NCBI RefSeq assembly: GCF_003345525.1
Contig: NZ_QQNH01000008.1
Location: 62,001 to 126,000 of the forward strand
DNA length: 64,000 nt
Direction: 5' to 3'
DNA from: Pelagibacterium lacus
GTDB lineage: Bacteria > Pseudomonadota > Alphaproteobacteria > Rhizobiales > Devosiaceae
In this document: positions 17,445 through 26,877 of the stretch, in pieces
How the letters are laid out: each line of letters begins with the position of its first letter
How positions within the stretch are numbered: position 1 is the stretch's first letter
Translations under genes and position numbers: made by a program
The notes under the pieces: model-generated
Told to the model about the DNA's origin: nothing
Seen by the model: only the letters and a program-made list of their open reading frames with translations
The model's database searches: none

Positions 17445-18293
17445 TTATGCAAAGACAACGGTCTTGTGGCCGTTGAGCATGATGCGGTTTTCCAGATGGC
17501 TCTTGACCGCGCGGCCAAGCACCCGGCTTTCGATGTCCCGGCCCACCGCGATCAAATCGTCCGGGCTCATGGCATGGGTCACCCGCGCCGTTTCCTGCTC
17601 GATGATCGGCCCCTCGTCGAGGTCGGGCGTCACGTAATGCGCCGTGGCGCCGATGATCTTGACCCCCCGCTCATGAGCCTGGTGATAGGGCTTGGCCCCC
17701 TTGAAGCTGGGCAGGAAGGAGTGGTGGATATTGATCACCTTGCCGAACAGCCGGGTCGAAAGCTGGTCCGAGAGAATCTGCATGTATCGGGCGAGGACCA
17801 CGAGATCGGCATCTGCCGCCTTGACGATCCCGAGCACCTTGGCTTCCTGCTCCGCCTTGCGGCCCTTCTCCATGGGCAGGTGATGAAACGGTATGCCTTC
17901 GGCCTCGGCGATGGCGCGCGCATCCTCATGATTGGAGATGATCGCGGCGACCTCCGCCTTCAGCGCTCCCACCCTGATCTGATAGAGCAGGTGCAGCATG
18001 GCGTGGTCGAATTTCGAGACCAGGATGACGATGCGCGGGATGCGCGCTTCGTCGATCACCGCGATCTTCATCTCGAAGCGCTCGACCACCGGACGGATGG
18101 TCCGTTCGACCCCGTCCTTGTCGATACCCTCAGGGGCCGTGAACCCGATGCGCATGAAGAACTTGCCCGTGTCGCGATCCCAGAACTGATTGGATTCGGC
18201 GATATTGGCGCCGAGCCCGAACAGTTCGCTGGTCAGGCCGGCCACGATTCCGGGCTTGTCGACACAGGAGAGAGTGAGTGTGAAATTGGGCAT
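17445..18293 (-). CDS. purU: Formyltetrahydrofolate deformylase
   Basis: Hydrolyses 10-formyl-THF to formate and THF, balancing one-carbon pools. 282 residues with an N-terminal ACT domain ([20 protein letters not shown]) that in E. coli senses glycine and methionine. The formyltransferase-type catalytic domain has [13 protein letters not shown] and the aspartate in [11 protein letters not shown]. In many alphaproteobacteria purU works with folD to dispose of methyl groups from betaine or sarcosine demethylation. Next to an osmoprotectant importer and metH this is plausible here, but no demethylation enzyme is in the window. Confidence 0.95.
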   Translation of the reverse strand: MPNFTLTLSCVDKPGIVAGLTSELFGLGANIAESNQFWDRDTGKFFMRIGFTAPEGIDKDGVERTIRPVVERFEMKIAVIDEARIPRIVILVSKFDHAMLHLLYQIRVGALKAEVAAIISNHEDARAIAEAEGIPFHHLPMEKGRKAEQEAKVLGIVKAADADLVVLARYMQILSDQLSTRLFGKVINIHHSFLPSFKGAKPYHQAHERGVKIIGATAHYVTPDLDEGPIIEQETARVTHAMSPDDLIAVGRDIESRVLGRAVKSHLENRIMLNGHKTVVFA

Positions 18294-18354
18294 GAGTTCT
18301 GCCGAGCCATCCGATTTTACATGGCTTCATAGTGAGTTGCTGGCAGGATGTCGA

Positions 18355-18375
18355 GCCGGTGGAATCGCCACCGGC
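18355..18375 (-). terminator. Hairpin between metH and purU
   Basis: Perfect eight-base stem GCCGGTGG (18355-18362) and CCACCGGC (18368-18375) with a five-base loop, placed just after the metH stop. No T-run follows on the minus strand, so it may only weaken read-through into purU-folD. Confidence 0.35.
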
Positions 18376-18388
18376 CCGCCGCCAGGTC

Positions 18389-21300
18389 TCAACCCGCCGC
18401 CTTCTCGCTGCCCGGGATATAGTTGAGCACCGGGCCGAGCCAGCGCTCGATCTCGGCGATGGCCATGCCCTTGCGGGCGGCATAGTCCTCGACCTGATCG
18501 CGCTCGACCTTCGCCACGCCGAAATAGTAGCTGTCCGGATGGGCGAAATAGAGCCCCGACACCGAGGAACCCGGCCACATGGCATAGCTTTCGGTGAGTT
18601 GCACCCCGATCTGCTTTTCCACCTCCATGAGGCGGAACAGCGTGGTCTTTTCCGTATGGTCGGGCTGGGCCGGATAGCCGGGCGCCGGACGAATGCCCTG
18701 ATAGGGCTCGCCGATCAGCTCCTGGGGCTCGAAGCTCTCGTCCGAATAGCCCCAGAGTTCGGTGCGCACCACCTCGTGCAGCCGCTCGGCGAAGGCCTCG
18801 GCGAACCGGTCGGCCAAGGCCTTCAGGAGGATGGAGGAATAATTGTCATTGGCGTCGTCGAATTTTTCCGCCAGCTCGATCTCCTCGAACCCCGCCGTGA
18901 CGCAGAAGCCCCCGACATAATCGGGCGTCCCCGTCTCGGCCATGAAGTCCGCCAGCGCGACATTGGGCTTGTCGCCCGATTTCGAAAGCTGCTGGCGCAG
19001 GGTGTAGAACGTCGCCAGTTCCTCGGTCCGCGACTCGTCGGTAAACAGGCGCACATCGTCCCCCGCCCGGTTGGCCGGCCAGAAACCGACGACCGCCTTG
19101 GGCGTGAACCATTTCTCCTCGACGATGCGTTTGAGCATGGCCTGGGCATCGGCAAAGAGCTGGCGCGCCGCCTCACCCTGCCGCTCGTCCTCGAGAATCT
19201 TGGGGTAGACGCCCTTGAACTCCCAGGCCTGAAAGAACGGCGTCCAGTCGATATAGCGCGCCAGTTCAGCCAGGTCCCAATCCTGATAGGCCCGCGTGCC
19301 GAGAAAAGAGGGCGCCTTGGGCGCATAGCCGGACCAGTCCGGCCTGAACGCATTGGCGCGCGCCTCGGCAAGCGCGGTGCGCTTCTTGTCCGCCTCGCCC
19401 TTGCGATGCTTGGCGATCACCGTCTGGTATTCCTGCTTGATGGTCCGGACATAATCGTTGGCCGCATCCTTGGAGAGCAGCTTGGAGACCACATTGACCG
19501 CCAGCGAGGCGTCCTTGACATAGACCGTGGTGCCGCGATTGTAGCGCGGATGGATTTTGACCGCCGTGTGGACGCGGCTGGTCGTCGCCCCCCCGATCAG
19601 CAGCGGAATATCGAACCCCTCGCGCTCCATCTCAGCGGCCACATGGGCCATCTCGTCGAGCGAGGGGGTGATAAGGCCCGAAAGCCCGATCGCGTCGACA
19701 TTTTCCTTGCGCGCGGTGTCGAGAATGGTCTGGCTGGGCACCATGACCCCCAGATCGATGATCTCGTAATTATTGCAGGCCAGCACCACACCCACGATGT
19801 TCTTGCCGATATCGTGGACGTCGCCCTTGACCGTCGCCATCAGGATCTTGCCGGCGCTCTGGCGCGTGCCATCGGCCTCCGCCTCCATGAAGGGGAGGAG
19901 ATAGGCGACCGCCTGCTTCATGACGCGGGCCGACTTGACCACCTGCGGCAGGAACATCTTGCCCGATCCGAACAACTGTCCCACGATGCCCATGCCATCC
20001 ATCAGCGGGCCTTCGATGACGTGCAGCGGCCGTTCGAAAAGCTGCCGCGCTTCCTCGGTGTCACCGACGATATATTCGGTTATGCCATTGACCAGCGCAT
20101 AGGAAATCCGCTCGGCGACCGGCTTTTCGCGCCAGGACAGGTCCTTGGCCTTGGCTTCCTTGCCGCCCTGCCCCTTATAGCGCTCGGCAAGGTCCAACAT
20201 CCGCTCGGTCGAATCCGACCGGCGATTGAGCACCACGTCCTCGCAGGTCTCGCGCAATTCCGGATCGATGGAATCATAGACCGCCAATTGCCCGGCATTA
20301 ACGATGCCCATGTCCATCCCCGCCTTGATGGCGTGGTAGAGGAACACCGCATGCATCGCCTCGCGCACCGGTTCGTTGCCGCGGAACGAGAAGGAGAGGT
20401 TTGAAACCCCGCCCGAGATGTGGACATGCGGCAGTGTCGCAACGATCTCGCGGGTCGCGTCGATGAAATCGACGCCGTAATTGTCGTGCTCCTCGATGCC
20501 CGTGGCAATGGCGAAGACGTTGGGATCGAAGATGATGTCCTCGGGCGGGAAACCCACCTCATCGACGAGGATGCGATAGGCGCGGGTGCAGATTTCGACC
20601 TTGCGCTCCTTGGTATCGGCCTGCCCGGTCTCGTCGAACGCCATCACCACCACCGCCGCGCCGTAGAGCCGGCACAGCCGGGCCTGCTCGCGGAATTTCT
20701 CCTCCCCCTCCTTCATGGAGATGGAATTGACGATGGGCTTGCCCTGGATGCATTTGAGCCCCGCTTCGATCACCTCCCATTTCGAGGAATCGACCATCAC
20801 CGGCACCCTTGCGATATCGGGCTCCGACGCGACGAGGTTGAGATAGTCGATCATCACCTGCTGGCTGTCGATCAGGCCCTCGTCCATGTTGATGTCGATG
20901 ATCTGCGCGCCGTTCTCCACCTGGTCGCGCGCGACGTCGAGCGCCGCCGCAAAATCCCCCCCGGTGATCAGTTTCTTGAACCGCGCCGAGCCGGTGATGT
21001 TGGTGCGCTCGCCCACATTGACGAAGGGAATGTCGTCGGTGAGCGTGAACGGCTCGAGCCCCGACAACCGCAGGCGCGGCTCGATCTCGGGGATCGGACG
21101 CGGCGGATATTTGGAGACCGCACTGACGATGGCCGCGATGTGCTCGGGCGTCGAGCCGCAGCATCCACCGATGACGTTGAGAAAGCCGTCGCGGGCAAAG
21201 CCCTCGATCTGTTCGGCCATGAATTCGGGGCTTTCGTCATATTCGCCGAATTCATTGGGCAGGCCGGCATTGGGATAGGCGCACACCAATGTGTCGGCAA

Positions 21301-22177
21301 TATCGGAGATTTCCGCCAGATGCGCCCGCATGGCATTGGCGCCCAGCGCGCAATTGAGCCCGATGGTGAACGGCTTCGCGTGGCGCAGCGAATACCAGAA
21401 CGCGGTCGGGGTCTGCCCCGAAAGCGTACGGCCTGACAGATCGGTGATGGTCCCCGAGATCATCACCGGCAGGCGGATGCCTTTCTTTTCGAATACCTCC
21501 TCGGCGGCAAAGACGGCGGCCTTGGCGTTGAGCGTATCGAAGATGGTTTCCACGAGGACGATATCGGCACCGCCATCGATCAGCCCCTCGATCTGCTCGC
21601 CATAGGCGATGCGCAGATCGTCGAAGGTGACGGCGCGATAGCCGGGATTGTTGACGTCGGGGGAAATCGACGCTGTACGATTGGTTGGCCCCACCGCCCC
21701 GGCCACGAAACGCCGCCGCCCGTCCTCGGCTCGCGCCCGCTCGGCGGCGCGCCGGGCGATCTGTGCCCCCGCGACGTTGATCTCATAGGCCAGCGCTTCC
21801 ATGCCGTAATCGGCCTGGGCGATGGTGGTGCCCGAAAAAGTGTTAGTCTCGAAGATATCCGCCCCCGCCAGAGCGTATTCGAAATGGATGTCCTCGATCA
21901 GTTGCGGCCGGGTCAGCACCAGCAGGTCGTTATTGCCCTGAAGCGGCTTGTGCCAATCGGCAAAGCGGGTGCCGCGGAAATCCTCTTCCGAGAGCTTGTG
22001 CTTCTGGATCATGGTGCCCATGGCCCCGTCGAGCACCAGAATGCGCTCGCGCGCCGCCTGGGTCAGGGCGGCGAGGATCTCTTCGCCTTCCCCCGCGCTG
22101 CGCTGCGGTCCCGCTCCCGGCCGAAGCGCGACAACCGCCACCGTGCCGTGTTCGCTGCTCCCCCCCATGCCCCCCAT
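18389..22177 (-). CDS. metH: Cobalamin-dependent methionine synthase
   Basis: Transfers the methyl group of 5-methyl-THF to homocysteine via cobalamin. All four modules are present: homocysteine domain with zinc cysteines in [10 protein letters not shown] and [10 protein letters not shown]; pterin domain with [16 protein letters not shown]; cobalamin domain with [11 protein letters not shown]; activation domain with [13 protein letters not shown] and [10 protein letters not shown]. The start is uncertain. The frame is open to 22288, but 22288 lies inside a promoter palindrome. ATG at 22177 (1262 residues, the usual alphaproteobacterial length) is chosen, with GAAGGA close upstream; 22168, 22234 and 22252 are alternatives. 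No cobalamin riboswitch was recognised. Confidence 0.95.
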   Translation of the reverse strand: MGGMGGSSEHGTVAVVALRPGAGPQRSAGEGEEILAALTQAARERILVLDGAMGTMIQKHKLSEEDFRGTRFADWHKPLQGNNDLLVLTRPQLIEDIHFEYALAGADIFETNTFSGTTIAQADYGMEALAYEINVAGAQIARRAAERARAEDGRRRFVAGAVGPTNRTASISPDVNNPGYRAVTFDDLRIAYGEQIEGLIDGGADIVLVETIFDTLNAKAAVFAAEEVFEKKGIRLPVMISGTITDLSGRTLSGQTPTAFWYSLRHAKPFTIGLNCALGANAMRAHLAEISDIADTLVCAYPNAGLPNEFGEYDESPEFMAEQIEGFARDGFLNVIGGCCGSTPEHIAAIVSAVSKYPPRPIPEIEPRLRLSGLEPFTLTDDIPFVNVGERTNITGSARFKKLITGGDFAAALDVARDQVENGAQIIDINMDEGLIDSQQVMIDYLNLVASEPDIARVPVMVDSSKWEVIEAGLKCIQGKPIVNSISMKEGEEKFREQARLCRLYGAAVVVMAFDETGQADTKERKVEICTRAYRILVDEVGFPPEDIIFDPNVFAIATGIEEHDNYGVDFIDATREIVATLPHVHISGGVSNLSFSFRGNEPVREAMHAVFLYHAIKAGMDMGIVNAGQLAVYDSIDPELRETCEDVVLNRRSDSTERMLDLAERYKGQGGKEAKAKDLSWREKPVAERISYALVNGITEYIVGDTEEARQLFERPLHVIEGPLMDGMGIVGQLFGSGKMFLPQVVKSARVMKQAVAYLLPFMEAEADGTRQSAGKILMATVKGDVHDIGKNIVGVVLACNNYEIIDLGVMVPSQTILDTARKENVDAIGLSGLITPSLDEMAHVAAEMEREGFDIPLLIGGATTSRVHTAVKIHPRYNRGTTVYVKDASLAVNVVSKLLSKDAANDYVRTIKQEYQTVIAKHRKGEADKKRTALAEARANAFRPDWSGYAPKAPSFLGTRAYQDWDLAELARYIDWTPFFQAWEFKGVYPKILEDERQGEAARQLFADAQAMLKRIVEEKWFTPKAVVGFWPANRAGDDVRLFTDESRTEELATFYTLRQQLSKSGDKPNVALADFMAETGTPDYVGGFCVTAGFEEIELAEKFDDANDNYSSILLKALADRFAEAFAERLHEVVRTELWGYSDESFEPQELIGEPYQGIRPAPGYPAQPDHTEKTTLFRLMEVEKQIGVQLTESYAMWPGSSVSGLYFAHPDSYYFGVAKVERDQVEDYAARKGMAIAEIERWLGPVLNYIPGSEKAAG

Positions 22178-22283
22178 GCGTCCTTCAGCAGCACTATGCG
22201 TGGGGCGGTGCGTACATCCGGGAGCGTTACACATGTCATCAAGTCCATTCATTCGACGGGCCGCAAATCGGCTCGCTCTAAGA

Positions 22284-22305
22284 GACATAAAGAAATCTTT
22301 ATGTC
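22284..22305 (-). promoter_or_regulatory. Perfect palindrome at the metH promoter (candidate ArsR/SahR-type operator)
   Basis: Arms GACATAAAGA (22284-22293) and TCTTTATGTC (22296-22305) form a perfect 10-base inverted repeat with two bases between. It overlaps a perfect -35 TTGACA (minus strand, 22307-22302). ArsR-family regulators such as SahR control methionine-cycle genes in proteobacteria, so this is the first guess for the binding protein; no such regulator gene is in the window. Confidence 0.65.
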
Positions 22306-22379
22306 AAACGCAGAGCGGACGAAAACGGTTCGACGAGGATAGGTCCTTTCGGCTTCCACCGCCATGCGACAAGCCTAGA

Positions 22380-22394
22380 TGCAAATCATTCGCA
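22380..22394 (+). promoter_or_regulatory. Mur-box-like site 1 upstream of the metal importer
   Basis: TGCAAATCATTCGCA is palindromic (TGCnAATcATTnGCA) and resembles the binding sites of the rhizobial manganese regulator Mur in front of sitA. It lies just upstream of a -35-like TTGACG (22402-22407). Confidence 0.55.
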
Positions 22395-22411
22395 AAAACT
22401 CTTGACGTTGT

Positions 22412-22426
22412 TGCGAATGATTGTCA
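22412..22426 (+). promoter_or_regulatory. Mur-box-like site 2 overlapping the sitA promoter
   Basis: TGCGAATGATTGTCA is close to the reverse complement of site 1, and ends where the -10 element would sit (about 22425-22430). Paired boxes flanking the -35 fit repression by Mur when manganese is sufficient. Confidence 0.5.
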
Positions 22427-22461
22427 TGTTCAGCCAACCTCACCAACCGGATCAATCCTTC

Positions 22462-23430
22462 ATGCCCACGCTTCGCTCCCTTGCTGCCTTCGCCCTTGCC
22501 CTCGGTCCGCTTCCCGCCCTCGCCCAAGACCCCCTGAACGTCGTCGCCACCGTCGGCATGATCGGCGACGTGGTCGGCGAGGTCGGCGGCGCCTGCGTTG
22601 CAGTCGACGTCATGATGGGGCCGGGCATCGACCCCCATCTCTACCAGGCAACGGCGAACGATGTTCAGACCCTTAACCATGCCGCGCTGATCGTTTATTC
22701 GGGCTATTCTCTGGAAGGCCAGCTTGCCGATGTGCTCGAGCGCTACGGCGCGCGCGTCCCGACCCTCGCCGCCGCAGAAGCTGGCATCGACAGGGGGCAA
22801 TTGATCGCTACCGATGATTCCTATGGCGTCGACCCGCATGTGTGGATGGATGTGTCCCTATGGGCGGAGACGGTTCCCGCCGTGGCCCAGGCGCTGGCCG
22901 AGGCCCGGCCCGATTGCGCCGACGCCATTGCCACCAATGCGGCCGATTACGAGACCCAGCTCGAAGCCCTGCATGACTGGGTGGGCGCGGCCGTCGCCAC
23001 CATCCCCGAACAGCAGCGGATATTGGTCACCGCACACGATGCCTTCGCCTATTACGGCCGCGCCTACGGCATCGAGGTCGCTGGCATCCAGGGTATTTCG
23101 ACCCAGGCGGAAGCGGCGATCGCCGATATCCGCCAGACGGCGCAACTGATCGCCCGGCGCGGCGTTCCCGCCATATTCGTAGAATCGACCATAAACCCCC
23201 GCACCGTCGAGGCCGTGATTGCCGCCGCGCGCGATGCGGGGCAGGATATCGAGGTGGGCGGCGAACTGTTTTCCGATGCCATGGGTGACGACAACACCGC
23301 CGAGGGCACCTATATCGGGATGATCCACGCCAACACGATCACCATCGTCACGGCACTGGGCGGCACGCCGCCCGCCCTGCCGGACGAATTGGGCGACTGG
23401 AGCGAAAAATGGGCCATGGCTGCTGAATGA
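22462..23430 (+). CDS. sitA: Manganese/iron-type ABC transporter substrate-binding protein (SitA/TroA-like)
   Basis: Cluster A-I metal-binding protein of 322 residues. Signal peptide [18 protein letters not shown]. The metal ligands of the TroA/MntA group are recognisable: His in [10 protein letters not shown], His in GVDPHVWMD, a Glu in FVESTINP (or nearby) and Asp in [10 protein letters not shown]. It lacks the His-rich loop of ZnuA, which with the Mur-like boxes favours manganese or iron over zinc. The start at 22462 avoids an upstream ATG that would fall inside the second regulatory box. Its TGA overlaps the ATPase ATG as ATGA. Confidence 0.87.
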   Translation: MPTLRSLAAFALALGPLPALAQDPLNVVATVGMIGDVVGEVGGACVAVDVMMGPGIDPHLYQATANDVQTLNHAALIVYSGYSLEGQLADVLERYGARVPTLAAAEAGIDRGQLIATDDSYGVDPHVWMDVSLWAETVPAVAQALAEARPDCADAIATNAADYETQLEALHDWVGAAVATIPEQQRILVTAHDAFAYYGRAYGIEVAGIQGISTQAEAAIADIRQTAQLIARRGVPAIFVESTINPRTVEAVIAAARDAGQDIEVGGELFSDAMGDDNTAEGTYIGMIHANTITIVTALGGTPPALPDELGDWSEKWAMAAE

Positions 23431-24194
23431 TGGACCAACTGCATGAGCCGGGCCTTGCGGTCCATGTCGAGGACCTGACGGTCTCGTATCAGTCCAAGCC
23501 GGTTCTGTGGGATATCGACTTCGATATCCCACCCGGCGTCATGGCGGCCATTGTCGGCCCCAACGGGGCGGGCAAGTCCACCCTGATCAAGTCGATCCTC
23601 GATCTCGTCAAGCCCACCGCCGGCCACGTCACTATCCATGGCCTCCCCTATCGCCAGCAGCGTCGGCGCGTAGGCTATGTGCCGCAACGCTCCAGCGTCG
23701 ATTGGGACTTCCCCACCACCGCGCTGGACGTGGTGACCATGGGGCTCTACGGCCAGTTGGGCTGGATCAGGCGCCCGGGCCGCAAGGAGAAGGAAAGGGC
23801 GCGCGCAGCGCTCGAACAGGTCGGCATGCTCGACTTCGCCGATCGCCAGATCAGCCAGCTCTCAGGCGGGCAGCAGCAGCGCGTCTTCATCGCCCGCGCC
23901 CTGGTGCAGGAGGCCGATGTCTATTTTCTCGACGAACCCATGGCCGGGGTCGATGCCACCACCGAGCGGGCCATCGTCAGGCTGCTGCACGGATTGCGCG
24001 ACAGCGGCAAGACGGTGATCGTCGTCCATCACGACCTGCAAACGGTGCGGAATTATTTCGACTGGCTGGTGATCCTCAACGTGCGCGTCATCGCCCAGGG
24101 CCCGGTTTCCGAGGTCTACACCGCCGACAACCTGCGCCGCGCCTATGGCGGGCAGATCGCCCTGCTCGACCACTCCGCCCAATTGGCGGAATAA
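23427..24194 (+). CDS. sitB: Manganese/iron ABC transporter ATP-binding subunit (SitB-like)
   Basis: ATPase of 255 residues. Walker [14 protein letters not shown], the Q-loop [14 protein letters not shown] typical of the metal-cluster ATPases (MntB, TroB, SitB), signature [15 protein letters not shown], Walker [16 protein letters not shown] and H-loop VIVVHHDL. It energises import through the two permeases encoded next. Overlaps sitA by four bases and precedes sitC by 5 bp, so it is certainly in the same operon. Confidence 0.92.
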   Translation: MMDQLHEPGLAVHVEDLTVSYQSKPVLWDIDFDIPPGVMAAIVGPNGAGKSTLIKSILDLVKPTAGHVTIHGLPYRQQRRRVGYVPQRSSVDWDFPTTALDVVTMGLYGQLGWIRRPGRKEKERARAALEQVGMLDFADRQISQLSGGQQQRVFIARALVQEADVYFLDEPMAGVDATTERAIVRLLHGLRDSGKTVIVVHHDLQTVRNYFDWLVILNVRVIAQGPVSEVYTADNLRRAYGGQIALLDHSAQLAE

Positions 24195-24199
24195 GTCCG

Positions 24200-25330
24200 A
24201 TGATCGCGTTTCTTTCCGATTTCACCATCCAGAACGTCGTCGTCGGCGCCATGCTGCTGGGAATCATTTCCGGCGTGTTGGGCAGCTTTGCCGTATTGCG
24301 CAAGCAGAGCCTGCTCGGCGACACCCTCTCCCACGCCGCCCTGCCGGGCATCTGCATCGGCTTTCTCGTCGCGGGAAGTCGCAGCCTGCCCTTCCTGCTC
24401 GGCGGCGCGCTGCTCACCGGAGCGGCGGCGGCCCTGGTCGTCCTGATGCTGGGGCGCACCACGCGGCTCAAGACCGACGCCAGCCTCGGCATCGCGCTCT
24501 CGGTCTTCTTTGCCCTGGGCATCGTGCTGCTGACCATGATCCAGTCCACCGGCAATGCGGCGCAGGGTGGGCTGGAATCCTTCCTGTTCGGCCAGGCCGC
24601 GGCGATCCTGCGCTCCGATCTCTACGTAATGGGCGCCATCACCGCCTTGGCCGTGATCCTGGTGGGGCTGTTGTGGAAGGAATTCAAGCTGGTCACCTTC
24701 GACCCTCAATTCGCCGCCACTCTGGGCCTGCCCGTCCTCGCCCTCGACGTCCTCCTCACCACCATGATCGCCCTGGCCGTTGTGGTCGGCCTGCAGATGG
24801 TCGGCGTGGTGTTGATGGCCGCGATGATCATCGCCCCCGCCGTCGCAGCGCGGCAATGGACGGACCGGTTGGGCACCATGGTCGGGCTCGCCGCCTTTTT
24901 CGGCATGGCCGCCGGCGTGTTCGGCGCCCTGGTCAGCGCCACGGCGCGGGGACTGGCGACAGGCCCCCTGATCGTCATCGCCATTTCGGTCCTCGTGCTC
25001 GCCTCTCTCCTGCTGGCGCCGCAGCGCGGCATCGTCTGGGAGGCGCTCCGCCAATACGAAAACCGCAAGCACCTGCGCGCCCGCCAAGTGCTCTCCACCC
25101 TCTACAGGCTCGCCGCCGAGCACAACGATCCCGCCTATCGCGCCGAACAGGGGATGATCGACGCCTATCACGGGTTCGGAACACATGCCGCCCTCAAGCG
25201 CCTGGAAGATCGCGCCCTCGTCACGCAAACCCGGCACGCGCCGGAAACCACGGCGCATTGGAAGCTGACGCAGGCAGGCATCGCCGCCGCCCAGGCCGAC
25301 CGTACCGAAAATGGAGAGGACCATGCTTGA
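24200..25330 (+). CDS. sitC: Metal ABC transporter permease with C-terminal winged-helix-like domain (SitC-like)
   Basis: Permease of the ABC-3 family, 376 residues. Residues 1-275 hold eight or nine spans and the family segments FAVLRKQSLLGDTLSHAALPG and MVGVVLMAAMIIAPAVAARQ. Residues about 280-376 are hydrophilic and helical (ARQVLSTLYRLAAEH, THAALKRLEDRALVTQT, HWKLTQAGIAAAQ), an arrangement like a winged-helix DNA-binding or DtxR-type domain. Ordinary permeases of this family are only about 285 residues. The start at 24200 is five bases after sitB; the longer upstream frame is antisense to nothing but overlaps sitB. The tail may sense metal or dock a regulator; this is inference. Confidence 0.88.
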   Translation: MIAFLSDFTIQNVVVGAMLLGIISGVLGSFAVLRKQSLLGDTLSHAALPGICIGFLVAGSRSLPFLLGGALLTGAAAALVVLMLGRTTRLKTDASLGIALSVFFALGIVLLTMIQSTGNAAQGGLESFLFGQAAAILRSDLYVMGAITALAVILVGLLWKEFKLVTFDPQFAATLGLPVLALDVLLTTMIALAVVVGLQMVGVVLMAAMIIAPAVAARQWTDRLGTMVGLAAFFGMAAGVFGALVSATARGLATGPLIVIAISVLVLASLLLAPQRGIVWEALRQYENRKHLRARQVLSTLYRLAAEHNDPAYRAEQGMIDAYHGFGTHAALKRLEDRALVTQTRHAPETTAHWKLTQAGIAAAQADRTENGEDHA

Positions 25331-26465
25331 GGCCTTCTTCGACAGCCCCGACGCCATGATCATGCTGACCGGCGCCCTGGTCGGCATCGCCGCCTCGCTG
25401 GTCGGGACCTTCCTTGTGCTGCGCGGCGCGGCCATGCTCAGCGACGCCATCAGCCACTCGATCGTTTTCGGCATCATCATCGTCTGGCTGCTGACCGGTC
25501 AGGCCAGCGGGCCGCTTCAGATCATCGGCGCGGCGCTCACCGGCCTCCTGACCGCGGCGCTGACCGAATTCCTCGTGTCGACCCGCAAGGTGAAATCGGA
25601 CGCCGCCATCGGACTGGTCTTCCCCCTGTTGTTCTCGATAGGCGTCCTGTTGATCAATATTTACGCCCGAAACGTCCATATCGACCAACATACCGTCCTT
25701 CTGGGCGAGATCGGCTTCGTCTGGCTCGACACCATGGAACTCGGCGGGCTCCTCATTCCCGAGGCCGTCATCTGGACCGGGACCATGGCGCTGCTCAATC
25801 TCGCCTTCATCACCTTGTTCTACAAGGAGCTCAAACTCTCGACATTCGACCCCGCGCTGGCCCGGGCACTTGGCTTCATGCCCGGCCTCCTCGCCTATGC
25901 CACCATGGGCCTTTTGAGCGGCACGGCCGTGGCCGCCTTCGATTCCGTTGGCGCCATCCTCTTTATCGCCTTCGTCATCGTTCCCCCGGCCGCCGCCTAT
26001 TTGCTCACCGACCGACTCTGGCTGATGCTGGTCATAGGATGCGCCATCGCCATCGCTTCGGCGATCGCCGGCTATTGGCTGGCGGTGCTGCTCAACGCCT
26101 CGATCGGCGGCATGATGGCGCTGATGACGGGCGGCTTTTTCACCCTCGCACTGCTGGCTGGCCCGCGCTACGGCATCCTCGCCCAATGGCTGCGCCGGAA
26201 ACGGCGGCGCGGCGAGAATGCCTGCCGCACCCTCGCGGTGCATCTCTACAATCATGAGGGCGAGGCCAATGCCAGCGAGGAAAACGTCGCTGCCGCCCTT
26301 TCGGAACATCTGCACTGGAGCCCGGAACAAGCCCGTCAGACCTTGCTCAAAAGCCTTGACGACGGGCTGATATCGCGTTCCGGCGACCTGCTGGTCCTGA
26401 CGCCGAAAGGCCGCGCCACGGCCCGCGAAGTGCTCGAGCCCTGGTCGCAGGCGCCCGCCAACTGA
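25323..26465 (+). CDS. sitD: Metal ABC transporter permease with C-terminal winged-helix-like domain (SitD-like)
   Basis: Second ABC-3 permease, 380 residues, heterodimer partner of SitC. Core segments: TFLVLRGAAMLSDAISHSIV and GAILFIAFVIVPPAAAYLL. From about residue 280 a soluble tail follows: TLAVHLYNHEG, AALSEHLHWSPEQARQTLLK, SLDDGLISRSGDLLVLTPKG, the helix-helix-wing pattern of a winged helix. The start at 25323 has GGAGAGGA directly upstream and overlaps the sitC stop by eight bases; an ATG at 25311 would have no such site. Both permeases carrying such tails is unusual. It ends 10 bp from the convergent cueR. Confidence 0.88.
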   Translation: MLEAFFDSPDAMIMLTGALVGIAASLVGTFLVLRGAAMLSDAISHSIVFGIIIVWLLTGQASGPLQIIGAALTGLLTAALTEFLVSTRKVKSDAAIGLVFPLLFSIGVLLINIYARNVHIDQHTVLLGEIGFVWLDTMELGGLLIPEAVIWTGTMALLNLAFITLFYKELKLSTFDPALARALGFMPGLLAYATMGLLSGTAVAAFDSVGAILFIAFVIVPPAAAYLLTDRLWLMLVIGCAIAIASAIAGYWLAVLLNASIGGMMALMTGGFFTLALLAGPRYGILAQWLRRKRRRGENACRTLAVHLYNHEGEANASEENVAAALSEHLHWSPEQARQTLLKSLDDGLISRSGDLLVLTPKGRATAREVLEPWSQAPAN

Positions 26466-26475
26466 ACGGGCTCGA

Positions 26476-26877
26476 TCAGGCCCGCTGCTCTCCGGCGAAC
26501 GCATCGATGATCGGGCAGTCGGGACGGCCATCCCCGTGGCAGTTCTCCGCCAGATGCCTCAGGGTGGCGCTCATCTCCTGCAGCGCACGGGCCTTTTCCT
26601 CAAGCCGCTCCACATGGGTCAGGGCCAGGGCCTTGACATCGGCGCTGGCCCGGTGTCGGTCCTGCCACAGGGCCAGCAGCTCGCGCATCTGCTCGACCGA
26701 GAACCCCAGATCCCGCGCCCGGCTGACGAAGCGCAGGGTATGGACGTCGCTCTCGTCATAGACCCGATATCCCGCATCGGTGCGCTGCGGCGGCGCGATC
26801 AGCCCGATCGACTCGTAATAGCGGATCATCTTGGCTGAAACGCCCGAGGCCCGCGCCGCTTCTCCTATATTCATCAT
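26476..26877 (-). CDS. cueR: MerR-family copper-responsive regulator CueR
   Basis: Copper(I)-sensing activator of 133 residues. The MerR helix-turn-helix is [21 protein letters not shown], followed by the dimerisation helix and the metal loop [12 protein letters not shown], the C-x7-C of CueR. The start at 26877 overlaps the copA stop as ATGA. It is therefore co-transcribed with and downstream of copA, a common arrangement, and would activate the copA promoter at 29410-29440 when copper rises, raising its own expression as well. Confidence 0.93.
   Translation of the reverse strand: MMNIGEAARASGVSAKMIRYYESIGLIAPPQRTDAGYRVYDESDVHTLRFVSRARDLGFSVEQMRELLALWQDRHRASADVKALALTHVERLEEKARALQEMSATLRHLAENCHGDGRPDCPIIDAFAGEQRA

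Noticed and set aside
18332-20404. A 690-codon plus-strand frame opposite metH
   Set aside because: Antisense shadow of metH third-codon GC; no recognisable motif or ribosome site.
22178-22288. N-terminal extension of MetH starting at the ATG at 22288
   Set aside because: The ATG lies within a promoter palindrome and the added residues have no family similarity; shorter starts fit the usual length.
22178-22460. A cobalamin or SAM riboswitch ahead of metH
   Set aside because: No B12-box-like GCCACTG or recognisable SAM-II pseudoknot pattern was found on the minus strand; the only strong element is the DNA palindrome.
22462-26465. Zinc importer ZnuABC as the identity of the metal transporter
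   Set aside because: There are two permeases rather than one, no His-rich loop in the binding protein, and Mur-like rather than Zur-like boxes upstream.
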